A stretch of 64,000 nt of DNA from Coturnix japonica (taxonomy: Eukaryota > Chordata > Aves > Galliformes > Phasianidae). The stretch spans positions 40,654,512 to 40,718,511 of the forward strand of contig NC_029519.1 in assembly GCF_001577835.2 (NCBI RefSeq). The letters run 5' to 3'. A program made the position numbers and the translations under genes. Under the pieces are notes generated by a model. The model was not told where the DNA came from and did no database searches. It saw only the letters and a program-made list of their open reading frames with translations. Positions 1 through 18,971 of this stretch are shown piece by piece; the first letter of the stretch is position 1, and each line of letters begins with the position of its first letter.

Positions 1-6864
<6,864 letters not shown>

Positions 6865-6869
6865 CGATC

Positions 6870-7025
6870 ATGGAATCAAAGAATACCTTGAGTTGGAAGA
6901 AACCCCTAAGGATCATCAAGTCCAACTCCTGGCTCCACACAGAACCACTCAATATTCAGACCCTGTGTCTGAGAGCACTGTCCAAACACTCCTTGAAATC
7001 CAGCAGCTTGTGCCCATGATAAATT
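6870..7025 (-). mobile_element. CR1 LINE 3' fragment
   Basis: The plus strand reads as the reverse complement of a CR1 3' end: a diverged GAATC-type terminal repeat followed by the 'GAGTTGGAAGAAACC...AAGGATCATCAAGTCCAACTC' type block, here diverged. It lies just upstream of the first coding exon of SPARCL1. Confidence 0.75.
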
Positions 7026-7184
7026 GGTCAAAATCCTGAATTTACATACAACTGGGCACTGCATAGAAATGTTGGGTTTTCAGACTGACTTTCAACCTAC
7101 AGCAACCACTACACTGCTTCCATCAATAATTTCTAAACCACAGTGCCTACACCCTAACTTTGTTTCATTTCATGTTACTTGCAG

Positions 7185-10100
7185 AAAGGAAACCTTCAAA
7201 CCCTACCACTGAGCCATTAACTACCATCCTGTTTAAGATCTGAAAAACATGAAGACTGTATTGCTCCTGATTTGTCTTCTAGGATCTGCTTTCACCACTC
7301 CAGTAAGCACTCACCATGCTATTATTATACACACTTGAACTATCCACTTCCTTGAAAACCCTGTATAGCTCCGCAGGCTAACAAAATCATTTATAAACAG
7401 GTTTTTAATATAACTGTTTCTTCTAGACCGATCCATTGAACTACCAATTTGGGGCCCATGGACAGAAAACTGCAGAGAAGGTACTCTTGTTTTTTAAGCA
7501 ATAAGAGGCAACCTACAATTTCATATCAACCACATAGAAGCCATTACCTCATACACATTAGTTAGAAAATCATACACAGATTCTCAGCCATGTAAGAATT
7601 TTGGCCACAACGCAACACAGAGCATTAGAAAGACACAGCTCATCTTGGCAAGCTATACAGTGGCTGGCAAACCAGACAGGCAGCTCTGGTGGTAGTGAGA
7701 CAGGTGACTTCAACAGCAAAACACCATCTATGTAGGCTAAGCACAGAGCTCACAGTTTTGCATTCAAGGTAAATCCAACCAGTCTTTATTGTGTTATTCT
7801 GATGAGCACCTGTAGATCAGACACAAAGGACTTGGGCTCCAAACCAACAAATGTTCCATAAAGCCAAATCTAAGAAAATGCTGTATAGAAATGAAATACA
7901 AAATACCTTCCCTTCCAATAACATTTTCAAATAACTAATCATATCCAGCTCTGTGCAGCTTTCTAGGTGCATCTCATGCCAATCCAGATAGTGCACTGTA
8001 ATGAAAAAGAAGAAAGTAACTGTTCCTTTTAGGAGTTTCCAGCAGAAACTTTGATGTGAACACCTATTTGTTAGTCTATTTGTTAAATCTTTGGTGGTGC
8101 TTTTTCCCCCCTCCCACAGCATAAATATACTCATTCTGAAATGCCAGAGGAAGAGAACACAGGGTTTGTAAACAAAGGTGATGTGCTGTCTGGCCACAGG
8201 ACCATAAAAGCAGAGGTACCAGTACTGGATACACAGAAGGATGAGCCCTGGGCTGCCAGAAGACAAGGACAAGGTGATGGTGAGCATCAAACAAAAAACA
8301 GCCTGAGGAGCATTAACTTCCTTACTCTGCACAGTAATCCAGGGTTGGCTTCTGATAACCAGGAAAGCAACTCTGGCAGCAGCAGGGAACAGCACAGCTC
8401 TGAGCACCACCAGCCCAGGAGGCACAGGAAACACGGCAACATGGCTGGCCAGTGGGCTCTGAGAGGAGAAAGTCCAGTGGATGCTCTTGGTCTGGTTCGT
8501 GAGCGCAACACATGGAAATACAATAAAAACACAGTTGGCCTAGATGAAAACAACAATGGAAGTGAAGAAGAGGAAGCTGGGGAGGAAGAAGATGAGGAAT
8601 GGGGTGAAGAAACTGATTACAGGGATATGAAACACAGAGCCCGTGGGACAAGCCATGGAAGACAATACAGAAGATGGCAAAATGAAAACAGCCGGCCATC
8701 TGGTGAATTCTTGAGAGATTCCAGTCTGCCAGTACGTATAACCAAGAGACATGGTGAGAAATTCAGCATGGAGGAGGAAAGTCAGGAAAAGCTCTACAAG
8801 GAAGGAAAACTCCCTCTCTCAAAGAAAAATCATAATGAGGATCAAGGTGAAAAAAGACAAAGTGAAGAAAGCAAAGAGCATTTTCAAGTAGTCAATCAGC
8901 GCAAACACAGAGCAGTGACGAAAAGGCAGGATAAGGAGGGCAGCAATGCTGAGGAGGATGATAATGATAGTGGTGATGATGGTGAGGAAGATCTTGGCAA
9001 TGTCTGGAGGGAAGCAGTCTACGAGGAAGAGGAAAGAATGCAAAGCAATGACCAGGACAGTATCACTAACAAGCAAAAAGAGGAAATAACTGCTGGAGAT
9101 GACAGTGGAGTTTATAGGGAGATGCAGGATTACAAAGGTGACAAAATTAAAGATGTTACTCACTCTGAAGACAATCATTACCACCATGAGCCCCCTAATT
9201 CCAGCAGCAAGCAACAACTGCGAACAAGTAGCTCTGTTGAGAGCGTGAATTCAACGGAGCATGAGGATGAGGTAAATTCTCTTTAAAACGTAACTAGAAC
9301 AGGGGAAAAAAAAAAACATACTTAAGTTCCTTGTGGCCAAAAGTACACTTTGGAGACTAATAGGTCAAACAAATTAATGTTATTTTGGAGGTTTCATCTC
9401 TTTTACACATTATTCACTCAGTTTGTTGTGTGACATTTCCTGCACAACACTGAAGTAGGACCAGAAAGGAAGTGAGCACAATTCACATCCCATAGGGTGC
9501 TCCAGCCACAAGCAGCTCCCCAGGCACTGCTGAGATGCAGTTTGAGCTTACTGATGTCCCAAGTAAGGACTGAAGCAATGGTTATGTTAGCCTCAAGGTA
9601 CCACGTGCTGCATGTCACTTACTGCAGACTATGAGGAGCCCAGGTCTTACTGAACTTCTGGCTGCTCCAGAGAAGACAGCACCCTAATGCTGTTAGAGGC
9701 CTTATCCCTCTTGCATATTTCACATAGCAACCTCTTTCCAAAGCAAATAAAAATCTGACTCAGTTTGCTATATTTGTATCTGAGGAAAAAAAATTCCAAG
9801 TGTTTTTTCCTTCCAAGATTCACCACAGCTTCTGTCTCTGTGACTTACACAGGTTAAGACCACAGGAGGTTCATATCATGAGGAAAGTGCAAGGAACAGC
9901 ACTGGGAAGGCTCTCCTGGGTGAGTAAACCCTATGCCAAGCTCACACATCACTGCTAACTCACTGTGGCTTGGGAATCTGCTGGCCTGCACTTCTTTTCT
10001 GCCTTAGGCAGAGTGTAATTTCACATGACTGAGTTGCGCTGGTGCATCATTATACACCAGATACGTTCCAGAGAAGAATTCTTTTTGCATGTCCTTGGAT

Positions 10101-13099
10101 TCACTCCTGTTTTCTGAAAAATATATTTAGTTGTTGCACACATCTTTGTGTCAGCACTACAAGCTGGGAATCATTTTCTACTAAAACCACCCCTTTGTAA
10201 CTTATAGCTGTGAGTGCAAGGAATTGTTTAGAGAAGTTCACTTAAAACTTGACTTTTATTCAGTGAATGATTCAGCGATGTCTTAAACTTGCAAAAAGCA
10301 CTCGACTTCTTGGTGAGTACTTGTTTCTATTTGACCATGTGAGTAGCACTTGGCAGAAACACTTGTTTTCATCCCATTCTTACGCTCTCTCCTTCTTGAT
10401 ATTATTTCTAGATCTTTGTAGAAACTTCCACTGCAAAAGAGGAAAAGTCTGCCAAGCAGACAAGCAAGGAAAACCCAGCTGTATTTGCCAAGATCCTGCT
10501 GCTTGCCCTTCCACCAAAGATTATGAGCGTGTAAGTATTACATTCAGCGCACAGCATGTGGGAAAGCCAGCAACAACGCTTACAAGATACCACATTCCCC
10601 TGTCATTATTTAGGATAATTATACCCTAAGGATCATGCAAATGGGCTTGGATCATCTCAGTAACTGTCAATTTGAGTAGAGAATCAATACTATTACTTGA
10701 GAATAGTATAAATCTATATAGCCAATGTGACTTGCTTCCATTAGCCTCCCAGGGAACACTGCTTTTTCCTGTCATTAAAAACAAGAGTTTATCCATTCAA
10801 GCTTTCAGAGGGCATAGCAAATACTAGTACATACCTGGTGTAATAACACAGTAGCATCTCAGACGCTGTATTACTACCACACAAAAATAAATTCAGATGT
10901 CTTGAAAAAAGCTGTGTAAGTACAGCCACCTAACCCTTAAGTAAGCATATTCTGACTAGAGTTTTCAATACATCCAATCACATGCAGTCTCTGTGGGTAT
11001 TCCCACTGCTACATCGTATTGCAGCAGACCTTTTATTGTAAGGCCTCCATTATTGACCAGGTAATTTTTCTGAACATAGACAGAGGGGTGAGCATGTTTG
11101 TTTTTCACTCCCTTAGGTTTGTGGCACGGATAATAAGACTTACGATGGCACGTGCCAACTCTTTGGCACCAAATGTCAACTTGAAGGGACAAAAATGGGA
11201 CGCCAGCTGCACCTGGACTATATGGGTGCCTGCAAACGTAAGATTCCTTTTTCCATATAGAACTTAAATGGCTGAATCCCAAATACATCCCTCCTGTGCT
11301 TAAAATTGGCTGCTAACCCTATCTTCTCCTAGCACTGTCTTGTGTCCAGTGCTTTACCACATGAAGATTTTTTTCATATCTATACAGTATATACATTAAC
11401 TTCATAGATTAAAACATCATGCACAAAAAAAACGACAAAAAACCTCACAGAGCTATCTAGACACCAAATGCAGAATCATAATGTCATCTCAGTTGTAAAA
11501 GTCCTTTAGGTCCAACCCTCAACCTGCAGGTGTATTACTGAACCTGCTAGATGCATTCCCAGTTTCATATGTTACCAACTCCATCAACTTTAAGCTGAAC
11601 TGGAAGTCTGTTAGTGAGAATCAAGCCTAACTTGGCTCAGAAATGCTTGAATGGAGACTTAACAAAAGCTTTGTGTTTTGACACAGACATACCCCATTGT
11701 ACTGATTACGAAGTGAATCAGTTCCCTCTCCGTATGAGAGACTGGCTCAAAAACATCCTAATGCAATATTATGAACGTGATCAGGATACGTCTGCATTTC
11801 TAACCGAAAAGCAAAGGAATAAGGTAAGCGATACATTTTCAAATAGGAAGATGCAGCGACATGGTTAGTACAAACCAGATGAAACAAGCGATTTTAAAGA
11901 CTACACCTGTAACTACCAAGAGGGTCATGGCCTACCATGAAAACTCATACTAACAGGTATGAATCACACAGTATCTGATACACCAAAGCTGAGCTGCTTA
12001 TCCCAGAACTGAAGGTACACTAATATCAAAGTCAGCTTTGCCTCCAACTGTCTGAGGCCACTTTCTTTTTTTACCTGGGCCTGATGCTTACTGAGTCGTA
12101 TGGGGTCAGACTTCCTTTCCAGTTACTACTGAAGTTCACACAGTAACCACCAACATCCACTTGGCAAATCTGAGACAAGTTTTTCTATGCGGTACAGTCA
12201 TAAACAATAAAAATCATTTCCTTGGTAGCATTTCATCAAAGATTAATTTCTCCAAATTGCCTCCTTGGTGGAGAGCTCTCTTCAGGTCACGTCTTCATCT
12301 CAAAACAAGAATCTATTCCTCTGATGTGTTCAGGTCAAAAAGATATACCTGAATGAGAAGCGTCTCGTCTCTGGTGAGCACCCAGTTGAGCTTCTCCTGC
12401 ATGACTTTGAGAAAAACTACCACATGTATGTGTATCCTGTGCACTGGCAATTTTATCAGCTTGACCAGCACCCAGTTGACAGGTAAGAACCCTTTCTTAT
12501 GTTAAGTTCTGATTTGTAGGTCAAGTTAAGAACATTTTACTATCTTAAACCACTTAAGTATTCCCTGCATAAGGGACTGTTCCCTCAGGTGATACAACCA
12601 AGCACTGATCCTCCAAAACTTACCTCTGAGAATAAGATTCAGACTGCGGGCCTTCAGTCATGCCATTTGGTGGGACTTGTGTTTTAAAGGCCTGAAAGCA
12701 AAGAGCATCACAGAAATACACCTCTACTTGTGTTCTCCTCCTTTCAGATCACTGACTCATTCAGAGCTCGCTCCTTTGAGAGCCTCCCTCGTTCCCATGG
12801 AACACTGCATAACCCGTTTCTTCCAGGAGTGTGATGGAGACCAAGACAAACTTATCACTTTGAAAGAGTGGTGCCACTGCTTTGGGATTAAGGAAGGTAA
12901 GCCTTGAAGACCAGGAAAACACACAGTACAAAGCATGACCACCACAAAGTTCCAGAGTACAAGAATATAGGTAGACAGAACTTAGAATTTCTGTACACCA
13001 TTTTGAGTAACAACACTGCATAAAAACAGCACTTTGGCAAATGGTAATAACATTCCCTTCTCTGTTGCAGAAGACATAAATGAAAATCTCCTGTTCTGA
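7185..13099 (+). CDS. SPARCL1: SPARC-like protein 1 (hevin / QR1)
   Basis: Secreted matricellular calcium-binding glycoprotein, anti-adhesive in tissues and synaptogenic in the nervous system. Coding exons: 7249-7302 (exon begins 7185 after TTGCAG), 7427-7480, 8120-9271, 9853-9919, 10412-10530, 11117-11237, 11687-11823, 12334-12482, 12748-12896 and 13071-13099, giving 676 aa. Order of parts: signal peptide [15 protein letters not shown]; a long acidic region (about residues 37-420) with a Glu-rich run near 183-196; a follistatin/Kazal module from about 443 ([12 protein letters not shown], then VCGTDNKTY); and the extracellular calcium-binding domain ([30 protein letters not shown]) with a final EF hand ([14 protein letters not shown]), ending ENLLF. 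The C-terminal half matches human SPARCL1 closely. The 9853-9919 exon is the least certain; it was chosen because its phases (0 in, 1 out) fit. Exon bounds are otherwise firm. Confidence 0.95.
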
Positions 13100-13501
13100 G
13101 CCCGCCTGAGCAGAATCCCCATGCAGCGCTACAGCTTGTCAAACATGCAATGCCCATTTATGACTGCAATTAACAGCTCTGTTAATTTTCAGGAATAAGT
13201 TGGCATAAGATTCTTGGAGGCAGAACAAGTCGCTCTTGGATAACACAAGTGCCTAATTGTTACAAATTCATTAACAGCAGTAGTGTTTAAGAGCTCTAAG
13301 TAGCTCATACCTAAACAGTGTTTCCCTCTGCACATACCAATAATCTCTTAGTAAGATGACTAACCTGATGACTGAGTTGTTCACAAAACCTTCTGTAGAA
13401 TTATAGGATGTGGATTTTATAATACACCAATAGAAACTACTTTGAAATAGGTTTTCTTTTCCTGTCGTTTACTGTCAGTAGCACTCTGCATAGAAATGTC
13501 A

Positions 13502-13507
13502 AATAAA
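13502..13507 (+). terminator. SPARCL1: SPARCL1 poly(A) signal
   Basis: AATAAA lies about 400 nt after the stop codon and is followed by a strongly G/T-rich stretch (13513-13555), as expected of a downstream element. Cleavage is probably near 13520. Confidence 0.7.
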
Positions 13508-13554
13508 CAGATCTTGTTTTGGTTTCTTTGTTGCGTTGGTTGTTGGTTTTGGGG

Positions 13555-13560
13555 TTTATT
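13555..13560 (-). terminator. NUDT9: Candidate NUDT9 poly(A) signal
   Basis: Plus-strand TTTATT reads AATAAA on the minus strand, about 730 nt past the NUDT9 stop. A variant ATTAAA also lies at 13794-13799, so the 3' end could be shorter. Confidence 0.45.
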
Positions 13561-14289
13561 TTTTGGCATTGATCACATTTACCAGTCCGTAAACTGTAAA
13601 TCCTACTACATGAAAAGACGGTGTTTTTGAGATATTTCTTCTTCTGCCTCTTGAAGCACAGCAGTAAGAAGACCCATGTCACACAGCAGATTCCTGCTAG
13701 ACAAACAACTACACCACCAAGGCTGGTACAGCCATACAGATCTGGAACAACTAGTGCACTCAGAAAAAAAATAATCACTTAAATACAAAGTTCTTTAATT
13801 CATCTTAGTAACTATTCCGGTCATCATCCTACAAGCCACAGACTTGTGAAAGCTTCATACCCCTGATAAGAAACAAGTGCAAAAATAGAGCTCAAGTGTA
13901 GCTCAGAACTACAGTCAGAATCCCAGCATTCTCTTGCAGCTCTGCTGATATAAAAATTTGGCTGCAAATAATTAAGACAAGAAGTTAACAGTTTCACATT
14001 CACCTCATTTTTCACTCTTTGAGAAATTCAAAGAAGCCATTTCAAACCTTCTAAAAGTCCTTGTCATTGCATGTTCCATCATAGCCAGCTCTGCCTGTGT
14101 ATACAGTGCTAACCTCACAGCTGGAAGGCTGTACGCAGGTGATAAGAGTTATTATTACATGTTACTTGCAATAACAAAGTCCTTTAAATGAGGCATACAC
14201 TGTAAGGGAGCAATGAGAAGTTCAGCATCATCTCAGTTCCAAGGCTGCCGAACACCAGCCTTAAAATGTGGCTCCATTCCTCCTTTGCA

Positions 14290-17200
14290 TCACTCAGGAC
14301 ACTCAGGACCAGGTTCCTCACTCCAGTGGGCTCCCCATTTCTCCGTCACAAGCTTAATGAAGTAGCTGTGATTTGCATACAGCTTGAGCTTCTCACTGAT
14401 GTCAACCCACTTCACCATCCCAGCATCATCACCTGCTTCCAGAGGCAAGTTATCCATGGTCTCACCTGTCCACAAAACAAGAGTTAGGACACGCTCTTGC
14501 ATCTTCCCCCCACTTTCTCATCTCACACCCAATCAGTTCCTCCCTTCCACTATTTTATTTATACTACTTTACAAACCAAATTCTGAAAGTGATTCATACC
14601 TACACAAAATGAGAATAATTAACACTTTATTAAAGGCTCAAAAGTATTTAAAAAACACTTCAGTGGAGATGTGGAGAAAAGCTTTTGAATTACCCTGTAT
14701 AGTTTCTAACTCTGCTTTCTGAGTCAAGTCTCAGTACTGCATAAACAAGACAATAAATGCTTATTATTTAAAATAAATATCAAAGGAACAACCTTCTTTA
14801 CTTCTGGGAGTTGATAAATCAAGAACCAGCAGCGTGCTAAGCTTCAACACTACTCAAAACAGCAAAAATGATGGTGAACTAAACCAATCAATCTCAAGAG
14901 GGGAGAGACGAGAACTCAGTATTACAGATCAGTCTAAGAACCAGAAATGTATGTCCATTCCAATTGCTTTACTAAAGTAAAATAAGGTACACGATTACTC
15001 TGGCAGAGTACCCAAGATAAAAGGTGTCAAGAGTAGCCAGAACATCGAAGCAATAAATGAAAATCTGACCACTACCAGAGACACATAGCTGCTGAAGGAG
15101 AATAAAAAAGAGCTGAAGGTCCTCCACCATTGAAATTGGAAATTAAACCGACTCAAGTGACCAAAAAGAAATCAGGCTTAGCATTCAGTCTCCACACAAA
15201 GGCTCAGTTTGTGGGTTGGAACTAACACAACAATACAGAATTTGCCTGAATATGGCTTAGGTTTCTCAGTTCAGGGTAGAGAGAAATTGAAGGGGAACAA
15301 CTACTACTTGCTGTGGGTGAACATCACAAAAGACAAGAGATCCTGACATGCACTTGTTTCAGTCCAAGAACTCAAACCCCACTTTCATGCTCATACATTT
15401 CCATTGCACACCTCAACCTCACAGACACCAATATTTCAGAAGAGTGCATGAAGTAAAAAGTAGCTAAAAACACAAACAGAGATACCTACCACTTTCATCA
15501 TGGTAGTTCACAGCCTCTGTCTCCATCCAAGCATTATCGGTGTTACGAGGGTCATCCACGTATCCTCTGTACACCTAATGTAGTGAACAACCAAAAGAAA
15601 CAGCATAAAAATGAGGTAGAATCATTAAAAAGTGTTTTTCTCAGATGCATTCGCCCTTACAATCTTACATGACGAGAAATTCAGTATCACAGCTTATTTT
15701 ACTAACAGCTACTCTTCCTCGGTTCCTCAATAGCTGCAGGTTATCTACAGAGTTCAGAGGCAACCCCAAAGACTTACCACAAAGTGCTCCTGGCTGAACA
15801 GTCTCTGGAGTTGCTTTTCCAGCTCTGCTTTCTCCTCAGGTGATTTCTGTAAGGAGTTCAAAGCCTCTTCTCCAAACTCCCGCTTAAGAGTAGCGCTGAT
15901 CTTCTCCCCTGGATCCACCATCCCCTGACAGGGAAAGAAACAGGAGTACCCTCAGACCTCATTTGACATAGCATTGTTCGACTGGCATGTAGGGTATTAA
16001 AACTACCTGCATCATGCTCTAGATATGGGAGGAAGTCGGTATTTGTGGATAAAGCGCAAGCATGCCCATCCTCCAAAAACTGGAGCAGATTAAGTTATAT
16101 CTATATCATTGAATTATATCTATATTAAGCAAAAGACACCCTCAAAATTAATATATTGCCTCGTAATATGGAAAAATCAAGAAGCCCACTAAAAGATGCC
16201 TGAGAAAAAAGTATTTGTATTACCTTTCTCCTTCCCTATACACAATGAGGTCATCCTTACAAAGCAGTTTTATCACACACATCTGCTCTTGACTTTGCCT
16301 AAAGGGGAAGTCTTCCACTCCCAGAACTTACCCCAGGGATGGCCCACTCCCCACAGTCTCTCCTCTTGATAGCTACGAACTGCAAGATGTTTTTGCCAGT
16401 AACTGGGTGAGCTACTTTATTGCCACTTCTATCCCTCTTCCACCTGCAGAAAATGACAAACAAGAGCATTATTTTCTGCTTTGTTGTAGGAGCCAAACAT
16501 AACAGTGGGGCCCTCACATAGTAGTCTATCAGGTAAAGTACAGGCCCTGAGCAAAACCAGACAATAGCTGCCTGGGAAGATCTCATCCATGCAGTTTCAC
16601 TGCTAGGTCCAGAACATCTATATCTACTGAAACTCTCATTATAAAGCTTTCACCTCTAGCTTTATTTTTGTCTACTCACGAGATGAAGATAATGATGACT
16701 TCTGCTCAAAGAGTAAATTTTTGCTGCAACACTTCCAAACCATCTACTGGGCACCAACAGAATGCCAAAAGCATCCATTGTACTGTGTCCAGTAAAGGAT
16801 TTAGAAGAACCGCAGTGACTAAAGCAAAAAGCAATCTAATTCAAGGGGAAAAATAGAACTTGGATTTGCATCACTTTCATGGAAATAAATGAGTAGCTTT
16901 GGTAGTGTTTTGATAATGTCCTCTTCTTATATACTAGGCCAACCCAGCATTTCCTACAGTGCAAAAACAGGCATGCCACTGACTTTGTAACTGAGTCACT
17001 CAGTATTTTCCTGCTGTACTACACATTACCTTTCAGTCACCCATCCCTTACCTGGTAACAACAGGATCAGCAGCATGGTTTGGTCCCCAGCGTCCCAGCA
17101 ACCCTCTCCCTGTGAGACCTGTCCTTCCTGCCGGGTTTCTGAAATACGTGGCACAGAGTATTTAGCAGCACTATTTGCCCATGCAGGGCTCCAAGTATAC

Positions 17201-18770
17201 AAAAAAAAGTAGCTTTAATGAAGCCTGAATCACAGAAAGGACAGCAATGTACACCCAATGTCAGCATTAGCTTTAAAGAATAAAAAAGAACAGTTTTCTC
17301 TGTCATCACCTTTTTGTAGCCAACAGAGTACACAAAGGAGAACAAAATGGCTGTGTCATTTCCCTGATCTTCTGCCTCCCTCAGGCCCCCACAACCCACT
17401 CTTGGGGCAGTCCAGGCCAGCCTTTTCATGCCTCTCAGCACAGCTTTTTCCAGGAACAACATTCTTTTCTGTCTCTAGGGAAGACTACCCTCATTTTGTT
17501 CATGCAGGTACCATCTATTAGAACCGATACAGATGTTTAAGAGCCCTACAACTAAATCGTTGAAACACATACACAAAGAAAAATCACTCACCGTGGCCTC
17601 CCGTTTTCAACCACATACAAGCCATTCCAACTTGTCCTCTCCACTTCTCCATCTCTCTCATTAAATTTGGGTGAGAAAGTTTTATCACTGTGAAAAAGAG
17701 TAATCCGAAGTTATAAAGCCTGTCACATCCCTCTGGCTCAAGGCCAGCCACCCAGTGTGTGACACCCAATTGGCCAACAAGCAGTTTTTACCAAAACTTA
17801 AAATGCAGCTCCTCCCATTTCTGTAGGGGGGTATAAAATCTGAGCAATAACTGATGACCAGCTGTTTAAATCTGTGGATAAGTATGACGCTCTAAAGCAC
17901 TCAACATTTCCTCCTTTTCATTCAGGCAGTATTTCAAAGCTGTTCTTGTTCATATTAGGGATCATAAGATGTTACCCTGCGATGAAGCTAACAAATGCTT
18001 TCCTAATGTAAGTGCAGCGTGCAGATATTTTCTTAGGTATGCTTTATCACAGCTGCCAAATGCAATCCCTGACTTTCAAAACATGTTTAATGCCTACGCT
18101 CTGTGTGCATCTGTGGTGCTGGTAGGGAGGCAGCTGTCTATAGAAGCACATTTATTGCTCCCCAAAGCAATTCCCCTCAAACTGTCACAAGAATCAGTCT
18201 ACCGACTGGACTTTCCCCATATAAAAAATGCAGGAATCTACATTACAAACTGACTCTGCATTTTCAAGTGCTACCTGTCTCCTTCCACTCACCTGACCTG
18301 CGGATCTGCCCATTGAGGTCCAGACAAAATAGACACTGCAGTGTACTCCACAGGTCGGTAGTCCTTCCACTCAGTCAACCAGTCCACTTTATCTGCAGGA
18401 ACATGGGCACGCTCAACACGCGATCTGGGATACGGGGAGGTGAGAGCTTTGCTGTGGTAGAAACTCTTAGCGTTACAACTGTCAAACATGTTAGCGGGAT
18501 GGAGCCAGTGAGCTGCAGAGTTACTGGAAGAAAAAAATAAAAGCAACACCTTATTCCTAGAATCACAGAATACTTATTAAGTGTGGTACTAAATGTCTCA
18601 TCTTATTAGACTGCACCACACACAACAGACAGGCCCGCTGTTCCTCACACACCCCGGGTGCCGCCGTACCTGATGTGCGGGAGGCGGCTCAGCCCGCACC
18701 GGGCGGGCGGGGACAACACAACCGTGACGGACAACACGGCGACAGCCCGAGCCGGGCCGAAAACCAACAT
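14290..18770 (-). CDS. NUDT9: ADP-ribose pyrophosphatase, mitochondrial (NUDT9)
   Basis: Nudix hydrolase that splits ADP-ribose into AMP and ribose-5-phosphate; the family member is mitochondrial and homologous to the C-terminal domain of TRPM2. Exons on the minus strand: 18770-18670, 18523-18293, 17687-17592, 17138-17052, 16443-16332, 15924-15778, 15574-15490 and 14465-14290, giving 344 aa (human 350). All phases close. The N-terminus ([15 protein letters not shown]) is Arg-rich and hydrophobic, like a mitochondrial presequence. Family-typical blocks are [40 protein letters not shown] and [11 protein letters not shown]. The Nudix box runs from about 210 to 232 and ends REFGEEALN, with Leu where the consensus has Gly; I recall this variant from mammalian NUDT9. 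The start chosen is the first ATG giving a sensible presequence. A further in-frame ATG upstream at 18944 would add GC-rich sequence without family similarity. Confidence 0.94.
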
Positions 18771-18971
18771 CCCCCAGCACCGAAGCGCTCGGCCCGGCCT
18801 ACCGGAGCGACCCCAACCCGGAACCACCGGCACCACGTTACAAGCTGCCCTCTCATTAGGCGGAGAGCGGCCAACCAGCGCCGAGTCCCGCCCATCGGTG
18901 TCCTCCTCCCGCCCCACAACACGCTCCGCTTGGTCACGGACCAAGGGACCGTCTGGGTACCGTGTGGCACC
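18771..18971. promoter_or_regulatory. Bidirectional GC-box promoter, NUDT9 / HSD17B copy 1
   Basis: The two start codons lie head to head about 200 bp apart in GC-rich DNA. GC boxes CCCGCCC at 18887-18893 and CCCGCCCC at 18908-18915 are visible, with no TATA box. The same head-to-head arrangement occurs in human (NUDT9/HSD17B11). Confidence 0.75.

Noticed and set aside
8076-9217. Several minus-strand frames of 60-205 aa opposite the large SPARCL1 exon
   Set aside because: They are antisense shadows of a long, acidic, low-complexity coding exon. No splice or promoter context supports them.
10276-10311. Exon reading [12 protein letters not shown] as part of the main SPARCL1 transcript
   Set aside because: Phase fits, but the acceptor is weaker than that of 9853-9919 and the two cannot be used together. 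Kept only as a possible alternative exon.
11472-11610. Possible reverse-strand CR1 fragment in a SPARCL1 intron
   Set aside because: AGAATCATAATGTCATCTCA and GTCCTTTAGGTCCAACCCTC are suggestive, but it is too diverged to call by eye.
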